From contig NC_088708.1 in assembly GCF_963576615.1 (NCBI RefSeq), positions 52,873,196-52,937,195 on the forward strand: a stretch of 64,000 nucleotides of DNA, in the 5' to 3' direction. The notes below the pieces were generated by a model that saw only the letters and a list, made by a program, of their open reading frames with translations, did no database searches and had not been told where the DNA came from. Within the stretch, counting starts at the first letter, position 1, and each line of letters starts with the position of its first letter. The position numbers and the translations under genes are program-made. This document shows, one piece after another, positions 24,101 to 36,100 of the stretch. Source of the DNA: Watersipora subatra (taxonomy: Eukaryota; Bryozoa; Gymnolaemata; Cheilostomatida; Watersiporidae).

Positions 24101-27100
24101 GTCAATTAGTCATCACTTGAAGTAAAACACATTAACTTCAGAATAATTATCTTTAGGACTATAATCTTGAGGACTATAATCTTTAGGACTATAATCTGCT
24201 TGGTAGGGTGACGTCTCAGATGACTCAGCTTTCAGCAGTCAGCCATTGAACCTCGTATGCAAGCCTGCTGTCACCAACATAACCGGTACATTATTCTGCT
24301 AAGCTTTTCTCATCAATAATTGTTATCGAAAAACTAGTTTTTTCTTTTATTGTGGCTCGCTCTGTTCTCATGGTATTAAATTCATTTCCTCTGATGACTG
24401 TTCTGGTCTTGACACAATTTCATACTTACTATAGGTGTGGTGATAACAACAACAACTATAGCATAACTTGAACCAGTCTCATGACTTAACTACGATCTCC
24501 AAGCATGTTGAATTCACCAAATCGCTTGCAGTCCTTTTCTTTTGCCATATCAAACTAAGATCTGTGGCTACACATCAAATCTCTGACCTAGTAGTGTTAT
24601 TAAAGTGTTTGTTTTATTATGTTATACTAATGTCTATGTCACTATAGTATATGGTTTATTTCAGCAATTTACAAGACACTGGAGAGTTTTACAAATGAGG
24701 TAGAAATGGCTGTCGGGTGTGATATTGGGTAAGTTATTCTATTATCTATTGGTTTTCCAGTAACACTTTGTATATGTAAATCTTTAATATGGTAAATTCA
24801 TTTTGTTGCACTGACCGTATTGAATTTCTAAAAAATGACTGGGAATAGCTTGATATTTCACAATACTTGTAAATACAGCTGTTTAATATGGTTGGATGTT
24901 TAGCATGAATGCAATAGCGTCATTTGTTAAAAGTGAGATTGTGAACAAGCAGTTGTAGTTAGTCAATAGTTAACTGGAAAGGTTTGTTAACAAGCAGTTG
25001 TAGTTAATTGATGGTTAACTGGAAAGGTTAAATAAATTTTGTTGTTAACTTACGAATGGATTATAGTCTGATAACACTTTGGGGTTTTTGGCCGACAGTT
25101 TTCTACAGACTTTGGACTCAAGTAGTACAGAGGCAATTGTGATCGAATGTCTATTCTTACACCACCCATGATGCTTATATAACTTAAACCACTGACCTAC
25201 TGATCATAAGCTGCCACCTTAACCACCGAAGCGTGACTGTTGCAAAAAATTGTTATTAACATTTAACAGTTTTTTATGTTAGTAACGAGCAATAGCCTAG
25301 CTTGTATTGTTGTATAAGGCCTGACCCTCTTCTCTTATTAGCGACTGCAATCTTCACAAGTATGTCACTGACTTCATTAGAAGCAAGTTCAACACACACA
25401 TTCACACACAGATGTCCACGACCATTCAGATGGAGACTGAAGGTACAATCAATAATACTACACGCTCGCGCAAACACGCATACTTGGGAGTTGTCTTTTC
25501 TCAACTATAATTGCGTATGCAATTTAATTGTTTGAATTTGTGAATACTAGAATGTTAGAAGAAAATTTGTTATGATACCCATGTAACAGCTTATGGTCTT
25601 TTTGAGTGTTTATCACAAACCATTTTAATTTCTACCAAGGAATAAGTAAGTAAAATGCTAGCAATGTATGTGGTTTCAGAGTTCTTTCTTCGTTACCAGA
25701 TATTAATTTCTATTAACATTTTTCCTCCTTTATCAAACAAATAGATAGTTAATGTGTAGCTGATTTGTACTCCTCAGCGACAGCTAGTAGTTGTGGATTT
25801 ACTAACGTTGTAGTTGTTTGGAGGTTAAAAATGGAATAGATGGACTAGCTACTGATGTACAATAGATAATAAACTGTAACAAACTAGTCGATATTGTCAA
25901 TTAGGTCATCGCCATCGTGTTGTGGTATACAGCATCCATCTGCTTATGTTTTAGGCTTTGACTCACTCAAGAACCTGATAAACATTCGAAGACAAAGAGA
26001 GCTCGGCTCAAGTAAACCTCTCCTTCAGGTTCAGTTCATTAAGCTCTTACTGTAGTGATTATCAGTGGTTGTCGTAGTCGGCTATAGCCTAGGCTCAGGC
26101 GAGATCATTGGTTTAGACTCGCATCATGCACAGCGATATAATTCTCGGTCGATTAGTTGGTCCAAGTCATCAGTGTTGAGAGATCTACTTAATCACTCAT
26201 TTCCGATGGGTGGTTTCATCGTGAAACTTCAAGTCCTTCGGTGTTTTGTGATGCCTGCAATGTAATGTTATGCGTTGTATCTTTGAGTGTGTCTTAATTG
26301 TTTTATTTTACATATTTTATATATAATATTGTTTTATATAGACGAAAATTCAAATACTAAAGGTGACTGTTGAACATATTGCCGCACCTTCCTATTGCCT
26401 CTTTTTATTGCCATTAAATGTTCACCTGCTCTTTCCTGCTGTGCTTAATTGTGTATGGCACGCTTGTTAAAAGTAATGCTTATTCTCTCTACATAATGGT
26501 GTACAAGTGAAACTAATATAAAACACCATTCTCATGTATACATACGTTGAAGGATTAATAGGTCAGGTATTCACCATTCCGATCTAGAGAACACGGCAGA
26601 TTTGTATAGAAGATCCACGATCCATTTCATTGGATACAATATTGTTACACAAAGGGTACAATATTCCTATGCAGATGATACAGTATTCTTATACAGGTGA
26701 TACAGTATTCCTATACAGAGTATACAGTATTCTTATACAGAGTATACAATATTCTTATACAGAGTATACAATATTCCTATACAGAGTATACAGTATTCCT
26801 ATACAGATGATACAGTATTCCTATACAGATGATACAGTATTCCTATACAGAGGATACAGTATTCTTATACAGAGTATACAATATTCTTATACAGAGTATA
26901 CAGTATTCTTCTACAGAGTATAAAATGTTTCTATACGGAGTATACAATTTTCCTATACAGAGTATACAATATTCCTATACAGAGTATACAATATTCCTAT
27001 ACAGAGTATACAGTATTCCTATACAGAGGATACAACATTCTTATACAGAGTATACAGTACTCTTATACAGATGATACAGTATTCCTATACAGATGATACA

Positions 27101-30100
27101 GTATTCTTATACAGAGTATACAGTATTTCTATACAGAGTATGCAGTATTTCTATACAGAGTATACAGTATTCCTCTACAGAGTATACAATATTCCTATAC
27201 AGAGTATACAGTACTCTGATACAAGAAATCGATCATATACTATATATATACAGTATATGATCTATACATATATATGATCTATATATATATTATATATATA
27301 TGATCTATATATATATATGATCTATATATATATTTTAGGTTTTCAATACCTTGTTTGAGAAACTGTTCAGTTCTTTGCTCTTCTGTATCATTTGGTGTAC
27401 ATAATGGTTGGAGAAGCTTTCTCGTGTTATTCAGTTTGGGAATGTATATAAGAACTGTTGACACCTACACAAGCTGTGTGCTTATAAACTTACCCTTTAC
27501 TGATGGTAATTATGTGTGTTATAGAGCACTGTGACAGTGATGCAATGCGTTGGTAGTCTGGCTGAGCTTATGGAGGCCATGCCGGACTATTGTGGCTATT
27601 TTCTCTCTATGCTTGTCAGAATGCTCGAAGAGTACCGGGACACAAGCCGAAAAAGTTATGAAGGTAAAGGTAGCTTCCTGTCATCTGAATGCCACCATAT
27701 GCAAGTTTTGTATGTCTGCTAGCACATGTCAGCTAGTCTATAATAGCTGTCGTGTGTCAGTCAGTGTTGACTTGTTGTCACCTGTCTACTAGTGTATATG
27801 TACACCTTCTATCAAACGTAAATTAGTGTATGCATGATTGGGTCTCTTCATGTCATTGTAATCACTGTTGCATGTCATTATTTAATTTATATATTCATAT
27901 TATTTATTTTAGTTGTAAAAAAGTAGGTATCATCTTTTTGTTACAATAGCTCATCAAAGTCCTAAACAGTTTATCCTTGCAATAAACAGTAGTTATTTTT
28001 ATTTAACTTTCTAATTTAACTTAATTGATCTTTCTCTTTTCATTGTCCTTTTCACCCAGCAGATTACATTGTGCTGCCTTTAGATATTCTGCTTATTTAT
28101 GTTCACATAGTTTAGTAGTTCAACTTCTCAACTTTTTGTAATTATTGTTTTTGTTTAACTGAATCTATTTTTCTTCAAGAGATGTAATCTCGCTCCAGAT
28201 TCTATTCATCATACTAGTTTATCATTCCACATTAGGTCTATTCTATTCAAAAACCAAGAAATGAAATAAAATTACAATTTGCAAATCCGAATTCTTTTAT
28301 ATATTGAATGGTACTGTCAGTTTTTCTTGTTTTCATATCTTAATCTACAACATTGATATTATTTTGTTGCAAAAGAGTATTAAAACTTGTGTTGATTGTT
28401 GAGTGGACATTGAAATATGTATATGCTCGCCGGTCATTACGTACATATCCAGTCACATATAATAATTGTTGTGAAATATAGCGAACAAGTGGATATGGTT
28501 TCGGTTGTTACTCAGCTTATCAGAATGAACTGAATGTATATGATTGAGGTCTCTGTAGCGTTATACATGTACTGCAGGTGTAGTCAAGGCAGGAGACAGC
28601 CTTGAGCACACGATTACCAGTGCTACATGGGCTACAGATGAGGATATTAGTCGCTTTTTAAGGTGAGTTTTGTTATAGGTGTTGGCTCGACTCTTTTATG
28701 AAATATTATCAGGTTATATTTTATGTACTCATCACAAAAAATGACTTCAATCTATACATATAAATCTCAAAGTTTGTGTGTGATTTTGTGTGACCAGTTA
28801 TAGCTATTAAAGTTTATTAATGAAATACCCGTTTCATGGTGTATTTGATCTCGGAACCTCCTGTTCACCATGCCAGTATCTTACCAATTAAACTACGCGA
28901 GATCGATGGATTCCATGGGCAATATATGTCGCTATGCGGGAGAAAATACGCATATCGCACTGCGCTACGCAAATCATTAAAACTTGTTCTCACGGCTCTT
29001 ATTAGCAAGTTTTTTAATAAGTTTACTTACTAGCTTACTCAAATTAGCCATTGGCAATGTGCCAGGCTAATGGTAAGTGGCAGGAAACTACTTTATCTCT
29101 CTTTGTTTTAAGCTGATTTTTAATACCTGCGCAGTGCCGGGCATTCCACTAGTATATCCATAAAGCTTCTTATATAATTATTTAAACTGGAGTCATCTTC
29201 TATTACAATCAAGTCCATTACTTAGCATTATTACAGTAGTAAAGTTAAAATATAATGTCAGGCCTTTGGTACATAAATTACTTGCTGTAGTATCTGATGT
29301 CAAGAACTCACCAGAGCTTGAAAGTGTTGAAATTATTGTTAACTCTATGCCATAACAAGAAGACAACTTTGCTTCAATATGATGACCTTTATCCGGTTGT
29401 CGAAATTGATTTGTCAGTAACTAAGGAAATGAACACTTTAGACTCCTCTATTACCATTCAGCATGTTTGAAGTTTTTATTCTCTCAATGTCATGGTTGCA
29501 AGTGTTTGTTAAAAAACAAAGATATATTACATTATTAATTTATTGTATTATTAATAGACAAAGTAAGTACACCAGCATTTGGTAAACGTTTTCAAATATT
29601 TTTATTGTAATTATTTTTTATCATTGTTATTTGATACTTTTACTCTTTGTGTCGCTGAATGACTTTTTATCATAGTTTAACTGTTGGTCGTTTTTGCTAG
29701 GTCTCTACCCAATTGGCTGCATGTGCAACACAGTGAGGATACGCTAGCTATCTCTGAGGAGGAGAGCAAATCACTTAATCTCAAGGAATCACAGATACTC
29801 ACCAGCAATCTGTCAGCCCAAGATTCAATGATATCCTCTCATGAGATACTCGGCGAACCTGTCCAGCTCAAACTCATTGGAAACCTGCATGAGAGTCTGG
29901 TACACAGGCTAACAATACTTACTTATTATTATTAACAGTGTTTTATACTTTCTCTTACCTATTGGTTTATAGCAGACAATGACAGTGATCTTGGAGAATG
30001 GAAACCTTTTAGTCAATTAGTCATCACTGGAAGTACAAGACATTAACTTCGGTATGATTATCTTTAGGAGTGGCTGGCAGATCAGTTGAAAAGATTCTTA

Positions 30101-33100
30101 GCCACAGTTCCAGTCGAGGGCCAGAGTACACTCCCTGACACAGTCTATCTGGACATCCCGGAGGTTGAGGCTAACACATACCAGAGCCTTCGCAGCCTTC
30201 TTGCTGAATACAAGGAGCTGGCAGATACTTGTCTCCTAGTGTTGCATCTTGAAGTGAGGGTGCATTGTTTCTACTACCTCATGCCTGTCGCTAAGCAGGT
30301 CAGTAACACGACTTCCTATCGCACACTTTTGACAAGTTTTCTACTGCTTTTTTTACTCTCTCATGTTTTGCTACAGTGCACCCCGGGTTACGACATACCT
30401 GTATTACGTTTTTCTCATTACAATATGCAACACGATGTCTTTTCGTTCCCTCCATACAGTTTTTTTTTGCTAAACAGCATTTTGCCATACGGCCAAAATG
30501 TCTCTTGAAATTCAAATTTGTTGGTCGGTGTGCTGAATACATCGGAATAGCAAATATGCTGATATGCTATTTGCTAAAATCCCTCCTACATTGCCTGAAA
30601 GAGATATTGTGCTTGCTTTCTCTTTCTCTCCTTCTCTCTCTCTCTATGTTCGTGTGCTCGTTATAAGTTATTGTGAAAATAAAAATGGAAACAGGTAATA
30701 GAGATTAAGACGATGACAAAATTAAAGTTTCGTTTAGTAAAATACATACTATAACTTAGCTACAAGTGTGTGTTTAGTAAGCTAAATTCATTAAAGTTAA
30801 ATTTAAAGTTTATGTTATACGTCTGTCTCGAAGAGCTTGTATGTCCGGTATGTACTGTACATAGTAACGTTACATTTTCATGCAGATTATAATGACTAAA
30901 TACACCAAAGTTACTGTTGGTGACTATAGTTACTTAGGCTAATATACTATTTTTTGTTAACTTCTAATATGTACAGTACGTATATTAAATTTTGATGTTT
31001 TTTTACCAGGGAGTGTTTGCATTAGATTATTACTATGGGTTTCTATACCGCTCTATACGACAGTTTCGCCTTACGAGGCCAACACCGGAACGAAGTAATG
31101 TCATATTGCGGGGGTCCACTGTATCTTTATGAGCTCTTAAAAGTAACAGTTGAAGTTTAACAATAAAATAAAAGTTGATGTTCTGCTACAAATAAGATGA
31201 TTGCTGTTAACAAACTTTATTTAAGCCAAAATATTGTTTCTACCTTTTCTGTATCATTGAAGTTTGTGCTTTCTGTTTGTTACTTCCTGTTCGTTACTTC
31301 CTGTTCGTTACTTCCTGTTCATTACTTCCTGTTCGTTACTTTCTGTTCGTTACTTTCGTGTACCGATTGTTAGATAGTTAAACTCTGTTCTCTTCTATAG
31401 TTTGAAATGTTAAAAGCTCAATTATTGCGTTTGTTTTTACTCTGGAATTCTTGTGTTCCCCTTTCTGCTAGTTTGATTATTGACTAACTAGTTTATATAC
31501 TTGTTTGCCTGATAAAAGAAGTTGAAACTGGATTACAAGACATTATTAATCATCCGCATCTATCAAAAAGCTAGGAAAGATGTTAGCATACTAATCTGGT
31601 GTTCATTCATCTTATTCTACTTGAACAACTACCTGTGGTTCAGCCGACCACTCGGTTCATCCAGTTCTACCCTATATTCTGTCTCCTCTTGTCATTCACT
31701 AAGTTTCTATGACGCGGTTAGTCCGCAAGGGAATGGCGAATACGAAAAAGCGAAAAAGTCAAGCGAGTTTTGTTACTCATCAATTTTAATCGAATGTTTC
31801 ATGTTTGCAAAAACTAAAAATAGTGCCATTGTTTTTCTATCAAAAGGTTTCACCACCTATAGACATTCATGAAATGTACATATTGTGTTTGTCGCTTATA
31901 AAATAAACAGAAAAGAAAAGCGATCTTAAAAGCAGCATAAATTGTATTTATTTCTAAATATGAAATGATTTTGTTCAAGCTCAGTAAGAATTTTATGCTG
32001 CCGGAATTTTATATCAAACGTTTCAGTACTTATGCCTCACTTTTCTTTTTTTGCTGTAGTTACTTCGTGTAAATCTTTCTTTTTAAATATAAATTGTTAC
32101 ATAAGTAAATATAAAATTACAAATAAACAGGCAGCCTTGGAACTTCTCAGGCTTCTCCGGTGAAGCCTTTGAGACGCTTGTCTAGCCATGACCGGAAATT
32201 TGTTTTTCTCACTCAATTTTGGCCTTAACAGCACATCATAGCTTGTCAGCTAGAGTTTGATTTTCCATTAACTGCTCTACTGCGTATGTTGGCTCGCCTG
32301 CACTATCTACCATTATCCTTTTCTCTCCTCCTATTTATGATGAAATTCCATTTACACTTCCATGTTTGTTGATTGATTGCTTAGTTGTGACAAAACATTT
32401 TATATTTTCCATAGCAGTTTTATACAGTATATTATTAAAAAGTGGTTTTTAATATGTAAATTCGCTTAACAAAGGGAACTAGATGACTTAGTTAATTGAA
32501 TTATTTGTTCCTTGATTTATTCTAGTCTAACTACTACTGTGCCATAGATGACATGGATACAGACTCTAATGTTGTTAAGCTGAATAGAGATTTGACCGGA
32601 ATAGAGGAACACATGAAAGCCAGCATGCAGTCTAGTAAATTCAGGTATGTATGGCTCGTCATCAAGGTTAAGATGGATACAAGTATTTAGGTTTATCTCA
32701 CTTAATGGTTAAACTTACATACATGTCTGGATTATTATTCTGATGAATATTCTCTAGCCGATCAACTGATTCACAGATCTAATAGTCGTTAGGGAATGTC
32801 TGTACGGTAATCCCATATTTTACGGTTCACGGTTTTTGTGGTTTCAGTACTTACCGGGGTAAAAAGTATTCATTAAAAAATTGAAAATTAAAGAAACAAA
32901 TAGAATAAAAGGTAGAAGAATAAAATATGTAAAAACACAATAATAATAATGTATAAAGGTAATATACATATAGATACAATAATATAATACAAAAATCCCT
33001 TTTATTAAAAAATTAAAAATATTATAATATAAAGAAATATAATAATATAATAAAATATATATAGTAATATAAAGAAAATTAATAAAAAGTAAAAAATAAA

Positions 33101-36100
33101 TTATGTAAAATTCATAAATTTTTCATATTCTGCTCCCGTGAGATCTCTCTCCCAGCATCATTGTCCTAGCAGCCGTCATATCTCACTATTTTCCTACAAC
33201 TTGTTGGGAAGTGAAAAAGTGCAAAGTATATGTGAGGCTTTTCATCAGGCTTTTTAAATGCCCTCAACTCTCAAACTCGTCTAATGAACTCAAGAAAAGG
33301 AGGAGATGGTTTACGATTAATAAAAAATGGCTTTAAAAATTAGTTTCTATCTCCCTGATTCTCACTTATGGCGCTGTTCCTTATTAATAGTGAAAGTGAG
33401 GGACTACTGTGAAGCATCTCAAACGCAAGTTGATAATAAAACAGGTTTGTTCTATGAATAGAAGGCATGATGTAGTTAGCATCTATCGATGACAGCACTA
33501 GTCAAATGGTAAGTTTTTGCTTTAGTCAGCAGCAATTTATGACAAATTGGTTGTTAAAATATTTTATGTTATTTTTGATTTTATGTAAATAAAACCGATT
33601 GTATATGAAATATTGGTGGAAAGAAATTGTGTCAATACGTCTACTCTACACTACGAACCATAATGAAAGTTGATGCTAAAAAATTAATAAAAAATTCAAC
33701 TGGGTCATGCGTGGTTCAGTGTCTATAAATAATAGTAATCTTATAGATGATTTTAGCAACGTAGAGCCTCGTTTTCGTATATTTTTTGGGGTTGTTCCAT
33801 TGTGATTGCATTTTTTAATCAGTCACAAAAATTACTATAAACAATTTAAAAGCTCTTGTAGGTCAGTAAGCAGTGAATGTGTAAAATGTTTGCTCTCGTC
33901 TTAAAGAGGAAAAAATAAGTTCTTTTTGCCCAAAGTGGAGAAAAATTTACTCACGATTTTTTGTAAGCTGTTTGCATGAAACCTAGAGCATTTTTGGTCG
34001 TACATCGTCACACGAAAGTCTTCTTCATGCAAAGGAAAGCTAAGCATTATGATCATGGCTGTGACACAGGCAAAGTCAGTTGGTCACTTCAGCGTCTCTT
34101 GAAATATGTGACAAATTATTTACGATTCAGACCCAAAGATGATAATGTACAAAACGGATGTGGTGTGAGTAGTAGCTTATGGCCTCTACTTGTCATACAA
34201 TTTTTACAGAGCTATTTTTCTCTATTGTAAATTCTGGCATATCAAATCATGCCATTTAACAAAAGTAAATTGTTGTCATCAGTGATAGCCTACACATGTA
34301 CAAGGATTTCATCTACATTGTCTGCATGGGATGCAATTTCAAGCAATAGGTAGGGTCGGCTATGTGAATCTCTAGATGTATTTGTGTTATGTTAATGTTG
34401 CATTTAGTCCTACAATTTTGGCAGGTAAGTTTTTCATTTACGTTTAGCTATAAATGGTCCGTTTATCTCACTAAAATTTACATTTTTGGCAGGACAGGTC
34501 CTGGTTATATATCTCTTTATGTAAATGTGAGGTCTTTTATATTTTCTGCTGTCAGATTTATGCTATCTATGGCTAGTTCCCAACAGTTGCTATACAGTCA
34601 TGCGCAAAAGACCGCCCAACAATTTTCATAATCTTCATGCACTTCAGCTATAGGTCTCAATATGGTCAATTTAAATAAAAGACTGTTTTAAATCATTGTA
34701 ATCTTTAAATTGTATATTTTTCTGTGGTGTTATTGTACTATTGGTGAGTTAAAATTTATTCCTCCTGATTACAATATACTGTCACGAGATGAAGTCTGCT
34801 CTGTATTAATGAAATGTTAGCAAAAGTTAATAGGTAGTAATTGTTTCTTTCAAGCCATTGCGTTCAATTCCTTGGTTTTGTTAAATGTTTGACATTTATA
34901 CTTATCTAGCAGTATAGAATCAGTCATTTCTGACAGTTTAAGCGTTTTTATCTTAAAATAGTATTCAGTAAATAAAAATATTGACATACACTGTTTAGTA
35001 ACGTAACAGCCAGAGTATTGTGTTTTAAAGAAATAAGAAATATGGATGGAGAGATTCTGGGCAGTAAATGGTACCAATTTTCTGTGTTATTGTCCTTTTG
35101 TAAGACAAATTGCAACAGGTTATATATGTTTCAGAAATACTAAATCAATGTAGGTGGTCCAATACTATTGCACGCACATGGCTGTACGTTGTTTATTACG
35201 TGTTAGCGAGTCTCAGGATGATGTCTGGAATTACAGGTATATATTTGATGGGCTGGGACATCTCTGCTCCTCCCTCCTTATCAATAGCGTTCAGTACCTG
35301 AAAAGGATTAATGGATACGGTGTCAAAAAAATGTGAGTTAGTTTATAACGAGCTAGTAGTTAATCATAGCGGAGTGATTGTAGTGACTGGCTATTGTTCA
35401 CTCTGTCACACTCCGGGGAATCTTAGCTATGTTTCTCAGCTAAGTCACAGGTGGTTTTTATAGCTTTAGTAATTATTCTTTGATTATCTGGTCGCAGTAT
35501 GACAACTCTTAAACGTTTTTACTAACAAAATTGGAAAGTTAACATTAATATTTCAGTAGACAAAAATTCTGGATTTTTATGATTGTAATCTTCCCTGTCT
35601 GTCACTAAAGTGTCACAGATTCAGTTATAGGCTATCAGGTTATTTTTAGGCCTTCTTATTATCCACTGAATGAGTAGAATGCTGCTGGAAATATTAGTAA
35701 AGTCGTCTTACTCTCAGCAATTTTTTTGTACTGAAGGTTGGAGTAGTAATATCATGTTTTGGTGCTCCTGACAAGTTTTATTGGTTGACTCTGTTGCATT
35801 TTAGTAAAGCAGTATTTAGCAAGAATGAAAATGATTGTGATAATACACAGTGTACTGTCACATTAGCATCTCATTGTTTTCATGCCACTGAAACATTTAC
35901 CCCATTCTCATATTTACCTGGGTCCGTCTTGTTTGTTTTCTCCAGATTTTTAATTGTGACACAGATAACTGTTTCTATTTTCTAAAATCGACTGGAACAA
36001 GTTCACTGTTCTACATCGCATTTTGTCTGTCACTAGCTTTATTTTTTATCATGTTTTGATTTTTATGGAAAAAAAGACAATTACTGTTTGATGATGTAGT

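Noticed and set aside
26630..27277. Repeat proteins of the [16 protein letters not shown] type
   Set aside because: Translation of a 22-bp minisatellite in an EXOC4 intron; three shifted frames give the same peptide.
30300..30542. 80-residue minus-strand frame
   Set aside because: Partly exon 20 antisense and partly the CAGTG-ended element at 30374; no family match.
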